From CAVXDY01 sp963760715 (GTDB taxonomy: Bacteria; Actinomycetota; Thermoleophilia; Miltoncostaeales; Miltoncostaeaceae), in contig CAVXDY010000002.1 of NCBI GenBank assembly GCA_963760715.1, positions 62,001 to 126,000 of the forward strand: a stretch of 64,000 nucleotides of DNA, written 5' to 3'. The notes beneath the pieces are model-generated. The model saw only the letters and a list, made by a program, of their open reading frames with translations, was not told the origin of the DNA and made no database searches. Shown here piece by piece: positions 24,203 to 32,669 of this stretch. How positions within the stretch are numbered: position 1 is the stretch's first letter; each line of letters begins with the position of its first letter. Made by a program: the position numbers and the translations under genes.

Positions 24203-26872
24203 TCAGGTTGCGATCAGACCACGCTCGTGCGCGGCGCGAACGGCCGATGTCCGGTTGGGAACTCCGAGCTTGGCGTAGATCTGCGCCAGGTGGCGAGCCA
24301 CCGTGCGCTCGCTGATGAACAGGCGCGCGCCGATGTCCCGGTTCCGGAGCCCCAGCGACAGCTGCTCCAGCACCTCGATCTCGCGGGCGGACAGGCCCGC
24401 GGTCGGGGTGAACGGGAGGGACGACCGGGTGGGGATGCGCCGCCCGATCGCCCGCAGGCGCGCCTCCGCGCGGCGCTGCCAGCCGCCGGCTCCCATCTCC
24501 CGGAAGATCCGGCGCGCGGTGAGCAGGTCGTCGGCGGCGCGCTCGGTGCGCCCGTCCATGCTGCCGGCCGCGAACAGCGCCCGGGCGCCCCACCAGCGCA
24601 TCCCCATGGCCGTGAAGCCGGCCGCGGCCGTGCGCAGGTGCGCGCCCCCGTCGGGCAGGCCGCGCCGCTGGGTGAGCCAGCCCTCGGCCACGGCGTGGAA
24701 CGGCGCGGCGAGGGGCGAGCCGTCGGCCGCCATCTGCGCCAGCGCGCCCGTGGCCCGCGCGGCCTGGGTCATGTCGGCCACCTCCGCGACCGCGGCCAGG
24801 AGCGGGATCGACGCGAGGCGGTCGTCCGTGTCGGCCCACGCGCGCATCGCGCTCGCCAGCACGCGCTGGGCCTCGCCCTCGGCGCCGGCGGTGGATGCGG
24901 CGAGCGCGTGGCCCGTGGCCACGGGGGTGATCTGCTCGAAGACGGCCCCCTCGGCGGCGACGCGCGCCAGCGAGCGGTAGTGCATGAGGGCCTCGTCGAT
25001 GCGGCCCTCGGCGTAGAGGAGCCAGGCGAGGCCGGGATCGGCGGGCGAGGGCGTGCCGCGCCCCAGGGCGGTCCAGCCCTCGGCCGCGCGCTCCAGCTCC
25101 TGGCGCGCCTCCTCCAGCTCGCCGGCGGCGGCGAGGGCCTCGCCCAGGTTCCCGGTGAGCACCAGCCCGTGGTCCACCAGCCCCAGCTCGTGGGCGCGCT
25201 CGGCGCCGGCCCGGGCACGGGCCGCGGCCTCGTCCGGCCGCCCCAGCGCCAGGAGGACGTGGCTCTCGTGGATCATGGCGAGCGTCTCGTTGCGCTGGCC
25301 CGCGCCCGCGGCCCGCTGGCCCTGGCGGCGGGCGCGGGCCAGATGGGAGAGCCCGCCGAGGGCGCCCCGGCCGCTCTCGGCCATGCCCTCGAAGATCAGG
25401 GCGCGGGTGGCGACCTCGTCGGCCTCCGCCTCCACGGCCTCCGAGTGCGCCTCCTGCGCCAGGCCCACCGCGTCCGCGAACCGCGAGGCCATGACCGCCA
25501 TGCCGGCGGCCTGCGCGAGGGCCTCGGCGCGCCCCACCGACGGCGCGGCGCCGGGCTCCCGCCCGTCGCCCAGGTGCCCGCGCAGGAAGGTCAGCGCGGC
25601 GTCGTGCTGTCCCAGGCTCCACCGCGCGTTGGACGCGGCGAAGGCGCTCGCGATCGCGTCGTCGGGCCGGCGCAGGGCCCGCCAGCCCTCCGCGGCCTCC
25701 TCGAGGTCGTCGGCCGCCTCCGACCACGCCGACAGGTCGAGCAGGGCCATCCCCCGCTGGTGGAGGGCGGCGAGGCGACGCGCGGGGCCCATCTCAGCCG
25801 ACCACCAGGTCAGCGCCCGGTCGGCGTCCACGAGGGCCCGGTGGGGCGCGCCCTCGATCCGGGCGGCCTCGGCGCCGCGCACCCCGTAGTCGACGACGGC
25901 CACGCCATCGGCGGCGCCGAGGGCGTGCCGCAGCAGCTCCGCGGGGCTCGCGCCCCAGCTGCGGGCCGCGACCAGGGCCGCCGCGTGCCGGCGGCGCCGC
26001 TCGGCCCCGCCGAGCTCCGCGGCGAGGGCGGCCGCCACCACCCGGTCGCGGAAGCGCCAGCGGGGGCCGGGCGGGCCGTCGAGCTCCTCCAGGATGCCCG
26101 CGGAGGTGAGCGACGACAGCGCCCGCTCGACGTGCGACGCCTCCATGCGGCACACCCGTGCCAGGTCCTGCGCGCTCGTGGGCGTGCCGCCCACCGCCGC
26201 CCACCGGGCGATCTCCCGCGCCAGCGGGTTGACCGGATCCAGCCGCTCCCGCGCCCAGCGCGCGAGGCCGGCGGGGATGGGCATCGGGGCGTCGCCGCCG
26301 GGCCACCGGCGGGCCGCGAGGGCCAGCGGCACGATCCGCCCGGGGAGCCCGTCGCCCAGCTCGCCCGCGGCCTCGGCGGCCTCGAGCCCGAGGTCCGGAG
26401 AGGCGCCGCGGGCCAGGCGGGTGGAGTCCTCGGGGGAGAGGCGGTCGAGCTCGAGCGTGAGGGTGTCCGCGACCACGTCTCGGGCGGTGTAGATGGCCAG
26501 GGCGCGCGACCCCTGCAGGCGCCGGCCCTGCGCGCGCACCCAGTCGGCCTCGTGGCCCACGTCGCCCATGAGCGCGACCATCGGGCGCAGCCGTGCCTCG
26601 AAGCTCAGGTCGGGACGGTGGCCGGCCTCCTCCAGCGCCCGGGCCAGGCGCTCCTGGCCCGGCCCGTCCCCGTCCGCGTCGATGAGCACCGCGCCGTCGA
26701 TGGCGAGGCGGGCGGCGGCCTCCCGGGCCATCCGCGTCGCGCCGGCCCCCGGCTCGCCGGCCACCACGATCACCCCCGGACGGTCCGCCGAGAGCACCAC
26801 GAGCTGGCGGAGCAGGTCGGCCCGGCCCACCAGCGGAGGAGGTGCGGTGACGTACGCGCGTGGACTCGGCAC
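24203..26872 (-). CDS. Large LuxR-family (LAL-type) regulator with degenerate P-loop
   Basis: The 889-residue regulator begins with an NTPase-like domain (PPLVGRADLLRQL, then the Walker A region), continues with a winged-helix region and a long TPR-like helical repeat region (about 330-800), and ends in a LuxR helix-turn-helix (GLSAREIEVLEQLSLGLRNRDIGARLFISE-type, last 65 residues). The Walker A reads GEPGAGATR where relatives have GxxGxGKT, so the ATP-binding lysine is replaced by alanine. The GTG at 26872 is chosen because TACGAT lies 7 bases upstream and the conserved domain starts shortly after. It sits directly upstream of, and in the same orientation as, the PaaK/FeeM operon and is its likeliest regulator. 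Confidence 0.85.
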   Translation of the reverse strand: MPSPRAYVTAPPPLVGRADLLRQLVVLSADRPGVIVVAGEPGAGATRMAREAAARLAIDGAVLIDADGDGPGQERLARALEEAGHRPDLSFEARLRPMVALMGDVGHEADWVRAQGRRLQGSRALAIYTARDVVADTLTLELDRLSPEDSTRLARGASPDLGLEAAEAAGELGDGLPGRIVPLALAARRWPGGDAPMPIPAGLARWARERLDPVNPLAREIARWAAVGGTPTSAQDLARVCRMEASHVERALSSLTSAGILEELDGPPGPRWRFRDRVVAAALAAELGGAERRRRHAAALVAARSWGASPAELLRHALGAADGVAVVDYGVRGAEAARIEGAPHRALVDADRALTWWSAEMGPARRLAALHQRGMALLDLSAWSEAADDLEEAAEGWRALRRPDDAIASAFAASNARWSLGQHDAALTFLRGHLGDGREPGAAPSVGRAEALAQAAGMAVMASRFADAVGLAQEAHSEAVEAEADEVATRALIFEGMAESGRGALGGLSHLARARRQGQRAAGAGQRNETLAMIHESHVLLALGRPDEAAARARAGAERAHELGLVDHGLVLTGNLGEALAAAGELEEARQELERAAEGWTALGRGTPSPADPGLAWLLYAEGRIDEALMHYRSLARVAAEGAVFEQITPVATGHALAASTAGAEGEAQRVLASAMRAWADTDDRLASIPLLAAVAEVADMTQAARATGALAQMAADGSPLAAPFHAVAEGWLTQRRGLPDGGAHLRTAAAGFTAMGMRWWGARALFAAGSMDGRTERAADDLLTARRIFREMGAGGWQRRAEARLRAIGRRIPTRSSLPFTPTAGLSAREIEVLEQLSLGLRNRDIGARLFISERTVARHLAQIYAKLGVPNRTSAVRAAHERGLIAT

Positions 26873-26879
26873 CCACGGG

Positions 26880-26908
26880 ATCGTAAGGGCCCGGCGGCGC
26901 GACGTGAA
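26880..26908 (-). promoter_or_regulatory. Predicted leaderless promoter of the LAL regulator
   Basis: On the minus strand TTCACG (26908-26903), 17 bases, TACGAT (26885-26880), then 7 bases to the GTG at 26872. Four of six -35 positions match. Transcription should begin at or next to the start codon. Confidence 0.5.
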
Positions 26909-26939
26909 ACCGAGGTCGCCCGGCTGGCAGGATGGGCGC

Positions 26940-27812
26940 GTGCTCCCGGGCTTCGAGACGCGCACGGTTGACGGCGACGGCGCCCGCATCGCCGTGGCCA
27001 CCGCGGGCGACGGGCCGCCGCTCCTGCTGCTCCACGGCTACCCGCAGACGCGCGCGTGCTGGCACCGCGTGGCGCCCGCCCTGGCGCGCAGGTTCACGGT
27101 CGTCGCGGCCGACCTGCGCGGGTACGGCGACAGCGACCGGCCCCCGGGAGGGGACGATCACGCCGGCTACTCCAAGCGCGCGATGGCCGCCGACATGGTG
27201 GCCGTCATGCGCGGCCTGGGGCACCCGCGCTTCGCCGTGGCCGGCCACGACCGGGGCGGGCGCGTGGCGCACCGCATGGCCCTCGACCACCCGGACGTGG
27301 TGGAGCGCGCCGCCGTGCTCGACATCGTGCCCACGCGCACGCTCTTCGCCGGCTGCGACCAGGCGTTCGCCACCGCCTACTACCACTGGTTCTTCCTGAT
27401 CCAGCCCGGCGGGCTGCCCGAGACGATGATCGGCCGCGACCCCGAATGGTTCCTGCGGGAGACCCTCCGGCGCTGGTCGGGGCGCGCCGAGCCGCTGGCC
27501 GAGGAGGCGATCGCCGAGTACGCGCGCTGCTTCCGCGACCCGGCCGTGATCCACGCCTCGTGCGAGGACTACCGGGCGGCGGCCACCATCGACCTGGCCC
27601 ACGACGCCGCGGACGGCGCCGCCCGCGTGGAGTGCCCGCTGCTGGTGCTGTGGGGCGAGCACGGGGCCATGCACCGCCTCTACGACGTGCTGGAGACCTG
27701 GCGGGCCCTTGCGGCGGACGTGCGCGGCCACCCGGTGCCCTGCGGCCACTTCCTGCCTGAGGAGGCGCCGGCCGAGACCGGGGCCGCCCTGGAGGGGTTC
27801 TTCGCCGCCTAG
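26940..27812 (+). CDS. Alpha/beta hydrolase, haloacetate dehalogenase-like
   Basis: The 290-residue alpha/beta hydrolase resembles fluoroacetate/haloacetate dehalogenases, which hydrolyse the carbon-halogen bond through an aspartate ester. Features are LLLLHGYPQTRACWHRVAPAL (oxyanion HG), DLRGYGDSDRP, the nucleophile elbow VAGHDRGGRVAHRM with Asp as nucleophile, DIVPT, YYHWFFLIQP, LVLWGEHG and the catalytic His in CGHFLPEEAP. The Asp nucleophile and the HDRGxRxxHR signature are specific to this group; epoxide hydrolases share part of it, so activity on epoxides is possible. The GTG at 26940 starts the protein 13 residues before the conserved DGARIAVATAG. It diverges from the LAL regulator with only 67 bases between them. 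Confidence 0.82.
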   Translation: MLPGFETRTVDGDGARIAVATAGDGPPLLLLHGYPQTRACWHRVAPALARRFTVVAADLRGYGDSDRPPGGDDHAGYSKRAMAADMVAVMRGLGHPRFAVAGHDRGGRVAHRMALDHPDVVERAAVLDIVPTRTLFAGCDQAFATAYYHWFFLIQPGGLPETMIGRDPEWFLRETLRRWSGRAEPLAEEAIAEYARCFRDPAVIHASCEDYRAAATIDLAHDAADGAARVECPLLVLWGEHGAMHRLYDVLETWRALAADVRGHPVPCGHFLPEEAPAETGAALEGFFAA

Positions 27813-27832
27813 CCCGGGGGAGCGAAAGCGCG

Positions 27833-28277
27833 CCAGGCGCGCCGTGTCGAGGTGGATCAGCGCCCCCGGGCGCGCCCACTCATAGCGGCGGGTGAGCGGG
27901 CGTGGCCCGCGGGTCCGACGCGAGAGGCCGTGGCGGGCAAGGACCTTCCAGATCGTCGAGCGCGATCGCCGGCAGATGTGGGCAAGGCGCCCCGGGCCCA
28001 GGTTGGTGGCCGCCCGGGCGGCCAGGATCGGTGCCTCCTGGTCGGCCGAGAGCCGGCGTGGCGAGCGGTGGGGGCGGCTCGAGCGATCGTGCAGGGCGGC
28101 GCCCGATGCCCGCTCGGCCCACGAGGCCGCCCGCCAGCGCGCTGACCAGCGATTGGCCGTCGCCACCGAGACGCCCAGGGCCTGGGCCGCCCGGCGCTGG
28201 CTCAGCCCCGACTCGATCAACATGACAAGCCGCCGGCGTCCGGCGATGCCGAGCGCCGCGTTACGGTGAAGATGCAT
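27833..28277 (-). pseudogene. Truncated IS481-type transposase remnant
   Basis: The first about 148 residues of an IS481-family transposase survive: MHLHRNAALGIAGRRRL, a helix-turn-helix (GLSQRRAAQALGVSVATANRW), the DRSSRPHRSPRRL motif and the start of the DDE domain (GALIHLDTARLARF, with the first catalytic Asp). The rest of the catalytic domain is missing. The open frame simply runs into the antisense of the neighbouring hydrolase gene. The ATG is at 28277; a longer reading from 28316 exists. The region upstream, about 28304-28328 on the minus strand, begins TGTGGGTC and could be a worn terminal repeat. It is the only clear mobile-element trace in the window. Confidence 0.82.
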
Positions 28278-28328
28278 CCGGGCCTCCTCGAAGACGCCGT
28301 AGGTGTCGAGACCCACAGCTTCTCTTGG

Positions 28329-30245
28329 CTAGCCCGGAGGGGGCGGGGCGGGCAGCGGGCTGGTGGCCCCCGGCTGGGTGGTCGTGCGGGTGCCCCCGCC
28401 GCCCGGCGCCGAGGGCTTGGCGGGCGTCGTGCGCGACGGCGTCCGCGCCGGCTTGCGCTTCGGCCCCACCTCCACGAAGGAGTTCTGGGGGCTGTACGTC
28501 CAGGTGAAGTTCTCGTCGCGCTTGAGATGGTCGCCGTCCCAGACCTTGCGCGTGTAGCTCACGGTGAAGCCCTCGCCGCCGAGCTCCTGCTTCACCACGC
28601 GCTCACCCGGCGCCAGGTCGCGGTTGACCGTCTCGCGCACGCGCGGCTGCACGATGTCCCGCCGGGGCCCGGTCTCCGTCTCCACCCGGCGCCCGAGCTT
28701 CGAGGAGAAGAAGCGGATCGTGATGCCGTTGGAGCCCGCCTGGGCCGAGACGAGGATCGCCGCGTCCCAGTCGTTGACGAAGATCAGCTCGGGCCCGCCG
28801 AGGGAGAGCGTGGCCTCGCGGCCCTCCGGGTAGCGCGAGATGTAGAACTGGTGGGGGGTGTGGGCCACCAGCTCCAGGCCCGCGAAGAACGCGGCGTTGT
28901 ACATGGTGGTGGACACCTGGGAGACCCCGCCGCCCACCGCGTCCTCGAGCCGGCCGGCCGCGATCTGGGGCGCCAGCACGAACCCGCGGTCGAGCGTGCG
29001 CGGCCCGAGTGCGTCGTTCAGCGAGAAGGTCCCGCCCGCCGGGATGATCGTCCCGTCCAGGATCGCCGCGGCGCGCTGGATGTTGGTGACGCGCGGCTCG
29101 CAGCAGTTGTAGGGGGTGGTGAACTCGGACACGAGCTCGGTGATGCGCAGCGCGCGCGCCTCGGCCGTGGTCCGCTCCGGGCGGCTCACCTCGAAGCGCG
29201 CGCGCACGGCGGGGGTGCCCGGGTGCGCGACGATGTCGGCCGCGATGGCCTCCATGTCGAGGCTGCGGCCGATGCGCGAGGGCACCAGGCGCACGCTGCT
29301 GCCGGACACGCGGAAGGTGGCGTCGCGCGCCGGTTGCTCGCGCGTCGAGAAGGCGGACGCGATGTCCTCGTGCAGCACGTCCGGGTCCAGGGACACGCGC
29401 AGGCGCGGGGGGGCGGCCTGGAAGCGCAGGGCCGAGCGCAGCACCTCGGGCTCGATCGCCACCCCCCGGTCCTGGAAGGTCACCTCCACCGGGGCGGCCA
29501 CCACGCGCAGGGCGAGGTCGCGCGCCTCCTGGGCGGCCGCCTCGGAGACCGGCGGGGCGAGCGGCCCCACCGACACCCGGATGACGCCCTGGGGGAGCTG
29601 CTCGATGCGGTGGCGCAGGGCGACGGGATCGACTCCGAACCCGCCGCGGCCCTTCACCACGGTGATGTCTTTCCCGTCGAGGCGGAGCCGGAACGGGACG
29701 GCCGGCTTGTCGACCGCCGAGGAGACGCGGCCGACGAGGGCCTCGACCCTGCGGGGGTCGAGCCGGAAGGTGAGGGGCACCTCCCGCGTGCCGGCCAGGC
29801 CCAGGCGCGTGAGCACCCGCCCGCCGTAGGGGCGCGGCTCGAGGGCCTCCTGCACGGCCCGCTGAACCCGCGGCCGGGCCCCGAGCGCGGCGCGCGTGGA
29901 CCGGACGCTCGTGTTCGGATCGTCGGTCCGCTCGACCACGACCGGCAGCGCCATGAGCTGCCGCGCGCGGTAGCGCACCGCCTGCTCGACCTGCGCGGGC
30001 GAGAGGCCGCTGACGTCCACGCCCGCCACGCTCACCTGGTCGGGCGCGTCGCCGCCCCCGTCATCGATGGCCAGCGCCGCGCCCACGCCCACGATCAGCA
30101 GCAGGGCGCCCACCGACAGGAGCACCAGGCGCAGCCACGGGTTGAGCCGTCGCCGTCGCCTCCGGCGGCGTGCGGGGGGGCGGCCGGACGGGGGCCTCGT
30201 CGCGCCGCCTCGTGCGGGATGACGGCTTCGCGAGACCTGGCCCAT
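28329..30245 (-). CDS. VanW-family cell-wall-associated protein
   Basis: The 638-residue membrane-anchored protein has a basic cytoplasmic tail (RRRRRRRR), one transmembrane helix (about 36-60), two YkuD-adjacent peptidoglycan-binding_4-like repeats (about 65-330), a VanW domain (about 365-500; TPYNCCEPRVTNIQRAA, GGTFSLNDALGPRTLDRGF, GGGVSQVSTTMYNAAFF, HQFYISRYPEGREAT) and a short G5-like tail followed by a Pro/Thr-rich end. The role of VanW domains is unsettled; they accompany vancomycin-resistance and wall-remodelling proteins. A TACAAT box lies 8 bases before the ATG, so it is probably leaderless. Its stop codon is about 50 bases from the transposase remnant. Confidence 0.88.
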   Translation of the reverse strand: MGQVSRSRHPARGGATRPPSGRPPARRRRRRRRLNPWLRLVLLSVGALLLIVGVGAALAIDDGGGDAPDQVSVAGVDVSGLSPAQVEQAVRYRARQLMALPVVVERTDDPNTSVRSTRAALGARPRVQRAVQEALEPRPYGGRVLTRLGLAGTREVPLTFRLDPRRVEALVGRVSSAVDKPAVPFRLRLDGKDITVVKGRGGFGVDPVALRHRIEQLPQGVIRVSVGPLAPPVSEAAAQEARDLALRVVAAPVEVTFQDRGVAIEPEVLRSALRFQAAPPRLRVSLDPDVLHEDIASAFSTREQPARDATFRVSGSSVRLVPSRIGRSLDMEAIAADIVAHPGTPAVRARFEVSRPERTTAEARALRITELVSEFTTPYNCCEPRVTNIQRAAAILDGTIIPAGGTFSLNDALGPRTLDRGFVLAPQIAAGRLEDAVGGGVSQVSTTMYNAAFFAGLELVAHTPHQFYISRYPEGREATLSLGGPELIFVNDWDAAILVSAQAGSNGITIRFFSSKLGRRVETETGPRRDIVQPRVRETVNRDLAPGERVVKQELGGEGFTVSYTRKVWDGDHLKRDENFTWTYSPQNSFVEVGPKRKPARTPSRTTPAKPSAPGGGGTRTTTQPGATSPLPAPPPPG

Positions 30246-30253
30246 TCCGCGCG

Positions 30254-30259
30254 ATTGTA
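30254..30259 (-). promoter_or_regulatory. -10 box of the vanW-like gene
   Basis: TACAAT on the minus strand, then 8 bases to the ATG at 30245. It is the best -10 match among the leaderless promoters in the window. There is no ribosome site. Confidence 0.55.
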
Positions 30260-30321
30260 GAGGGGGCGTCCCCCCGGCTCGACGCGGGAGGGTCGAAACA
30301 ACACGATCGAGCGATTGCCTC

Positions 30322-30386
30322 GGATCACCCGCGTGCGGTGATCCACATCACAAAGTAAGGAACCCCACCATGTGAGCAGCCTCACA
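30322..30386. promoter_or_regulatory. Two CRP-like boxes and an overlapping inverted repeat upstream of egtB
   Basis: TGTGA-GCAGCC-TCACA at 30371-30386 is a perfect match to the classical CRP core TGTGA-N6-TCACA. GGTGA-TCCACA-TCACA at 30337-30352 differs at one position. Their centres are 34 bp apart, about three helical turns. A separate perfect repeat, GGATCACC-N7-GGTGATCC (30322-30344), overlaps the second box. The downstream box ends 34 bases before the egtB ATG. A Crp/Fnr-family gene is encoded at 33522-34214. Confidence 0.6.
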
Positions 30387-30420
30387 GCGCGGCGCCCGGA
30401 GCCTGGGGGATCCTGGGCGG

Positions 30421-31677
30421 ATGAGCGCTCGGGCATCGTCACTCGCGGACCGGCTCACCGCGACGCGCGAGCGCACGATGCTCCTCCTCGAGCCGCTCCC
30501 GCCCGAGGAGATGGTCCGCCAGGCCGACCCGATCATGAGCCCGCCGCTGTGGGACCTGGGCCACATCGCCGCGTACGAGGAGCTGTGGCTGGTGCGCCGC
30601 CTGTCGGGCGGGCCCTCGCTCCACCCGGACCTCCAGGACGTCTACGACGCCTTCGAGACGCCGCGCGCCCGCCGCGCCGGCGCGCCGATGCTGGACGAGG
30701 CGGCCGCCCGCGGCTACCTGCGGGCCGTGCGCGAGCGGGCGCTGGAGCAGCTCGGGCGCGCGGACCTCTCCGACGAGGCCGACCCCCTCACCGCGGGCGG
30801 CTTCGTGTTCGAGATGGTGGCCGAGCACGAGGCGCAGCACAGCGAGACCGTGCTCCAGGCCCTGCAGATGCTTCCGGCGGGCGCCTACCGCCCGCCGGCG
30901 CGCCGCGACCTCCCCGCCCCGGGCGGCGCCGAGGGCGGCTGGGTGGAGATCCCCGGCGGGACCTTCGCGATGGGCGCGAACGGCGACGGCTTCGCCTACG
31001 ACTGCGAGCGGCCCCGGCACGCCCGGGAGCTGGCGCCGTTCCTGATCGCCCGCGATCCCGTCACCGAGGGCGCGCACCTGGCCTTCATGGCCGACGGGGG
31101 CTACGCGCGGCCCGAGCTGTGGACCGGCGAGGGCTGGGCCTGGCGGGAGCGCGAGGGCGCGGAGGCCCCGCTCCACTGGGAGCGGGACGGCCAGGGGGGC
31201 TGGCTGGTGCGGCGCTACGACCGGCGGGAGCCGGCGGAGGCGGGGCGGGTGCTGTGCCACGTGAGCGCGCACGAGGCCGACGCGCACGCCCGGTGGGCCG
31301 GGGCGCGGCTGCCCACGGAGGCCGAGTGGGAGCGCGCGGCCCAGGGCGCCCGCGCCGACACCGGGTCGGCCAACCTCGACCAGCTCGCGTTCGGCCCGTC
31401 GCCGGCCGGCGCGTACGGGCCCGCGCCGAGCGGATGCCGGCAGATCATCGGCGACGTCTGGGAGTGGACGGCCACGGCGTTCGAGGGGTATCCGGGGTTC
31501 CGCCCCTTCCCCTACCGGGAGTACGCCGAGGTCTTCTTCGGGCCGCGCCACCGCGTGCTGCGCGGTGGATCCTGGGCCACCCAGCCCATCGCGGCGCGGG
31601 CCAGCTTCCGGAACTGGGACCTGCCCGAGCGGCGCCAGATCTTCGCGGGTCTGCGGCTCGCCCGGGACGCCGCGTGA
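30421..31677 (+). CDS. egtB: Ergothioneine biosynthesis protein EgtB-like (hercynylcysteine sulfoxide synthase)
   Basis: Non-haem iron enzyme that joins hercynine to a thiol (gamma-glutamylcysteine or cysteine) with oxygen, the central C-S bond step of ergothioneine synthesis. The 418 residues have an N-terminal DinB_2 domain (DPIMSPPLWDLGHIAAYEELWL, and iron ligands in EHEAQHSE near residue 137) and a C-terminal FGE-sulfatase-like domain (EIPGGTFAMGANGDGFAYDCERP, WAGARLPTEAEWERAA, GDVWEWTATAFEGYPGFRPFPYREY, VLRGGSWAT). It is coupled to egtD by a GTGA overlap. No egtA, egtC or egtE lies nearby, so the last steps are encoded elsewhere or the enzyme uses cysteine directly. Confidence 0.92.
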   Translation: MSARASSLADRLTATRERTMLLLEPLPPEEMVRQADPIMSPPLWDLGHIAAYEELWLVRRLSGGPSLHPDLQDVYDAFETPRARRAGAPMLDEAAARGYLRAVRERALEQLGRADLSDEADPLTAGGFVFEMVAEHEAQHSETVLQALQMLPAGAYRPPARRDLPAPGGAEGGWVEIPGGTFAMGANGDGFAYDCERPRHARELAPFLIARDPVTEGAHLAFMADGGYARPELWTGEGWAWREREGAEAPLHWERDGQGGWLVRRYDRREPAEAGRVLCHVSAHEADAHARWAGARLPTEAEWERAAQGARADTGSANLDQLAFGPSPAGAYGPAPSGCRQIIGDVWEWTATAFEGYPGFRPFPYREYAEVFFGPRHRVLRGGSWATQPIAARASFRNWDLPERRQIFAGLRLARDAA

Positions 31678-32669
31678 GCACCGGGCTCGCCCCGCGGGCA
31701 TACCGGCTCGACGTGCACCCGATGGGCGCGGAGGGCGAGGAGGGCCTCGCCGCCGACGCCCGCCGCGGGCTCACGGCGAGCCCGAAGTCCCTGCCCCCGG
31801 TCTACTTCTACGACGAGCGCGGATCGGAGCTGTTCGAGCAGATCACCCGCCTGCCCGAGTACTACCAGACGCGCGCCGAGATGCGGATCCTGAGCCGCGT
31901 CGCCCACGGCATCGTGGCCCGCCACGGCGTGGGCGAGCTGGTGGAGCTGGGCTCGGGCGCCTCGCGCAAGACCGCCGCGCTCCTCGACGCGATGCGCGAC
32001 GAGGGCGGCCTGGAGCGCTACGTGCCCTTCGACGTCTGCCCGGAGGCGATCCTGGCGGCGTCCGGGCGGCTGGCCGGCGCGTACCCGGGCCTCGAGGTGC
32101 ACGGGGTCGCGGGCGACTTCGGCCGCCATCTGTCGTGCGTGCCCGAGAAGCGCTCCGCGCCGCGGCTGGTGGCGTTCCTGGGCGGGACGATCGGCAACTT
32201 CGAGCCCGGCTCGCGCGCGCCGTTCCTGCGCTCGGTCGCCGAGCTGATGGACGGCGACGACGTGTTCCTGATGGGCACCGACCTCGCCGGCGACGCGTCG
32301 CGCATCCAGCCCGCGTACGACGACGCCGCGGGCGTGACCGCGGAGTTCAACCTCAACCTGCTGCGCGTGCTGAACCGCGAGCTGGACGCCGACTTCGACC
32401 TGGGCGCCTTCGCCCACGTGGCGATCTACGACCCCGAGCCGCCCTGGATCGAGATGAGGCTGCGCTCCGTGGCGGACCAGGTCGTGACGGTGCGGGCGCT
32501 CGGCCTGGAGGTGCGGTTCGCCGAGGGTGAGGAGATGCGCACCGAGATCTCCTGCAAGTTCACCCGGCCGGCGGTCGCGGGGATGTACGCGGACGCGGGG
32601 CTGGAGCTGGTGGAGTGGCACGAGGACCCGCGGGGCTGGTTCGCCGTGTCCACCGCGCGCCGGGTCTGA
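31674..32669 (+). CDS. egtD: L-histidine N-alpha-methyltransferase
   Basis: SAM-dependent enzyme that trimethylates histidine to hercynine, the first step of ergothioneine synthesis. The 331 residues contain the family's LPPVYFYDERGSELFEQITRLPEYYQTRAE block, the SAM loop LVELGSGASRKT near residues 86-96, the FLGGTIGNFEP segment, DLAGD, YDDAAGVTAEFNLNLL and the C-terminal EISCKF and WF segments. I set the start at GTG 31674, overlapping the egtB stop, since the conserved domain begins soon after and the alternative longer frame only shadows egtB. The 3' end overlaps the convergent AlkA-like gene by 110 bases. Confidence 0.94.
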   Translation: MSTGLAPRAYRLDVHPMGAEGEEGLAADARRGLTASPKSLPPVYFYDERGSELFEQITRLPEYYQTRAEMRILSRVAHGIVARHGVGELVELGSGASRKTAALLDAMRDEGGLERYVPFDVCPEAILAASGRLAGAYPGLEVHGVAGDFGRHLSCVPEKRSAPRLVAFLGGTIGNFEPGSRAPFLRSVAELMDGDDVFLMGTDLAGDASRIQPAYDDAAGVTAEFNLNLLRVLNRELDADFDLGAFAHVAIYDPEPPWIEMRLRSVADQVVTVRALGLEVRFAEGEEMRTEISCKFTRPAVAGMYADAGLELVEWHEDPRGWFAVSTARRV

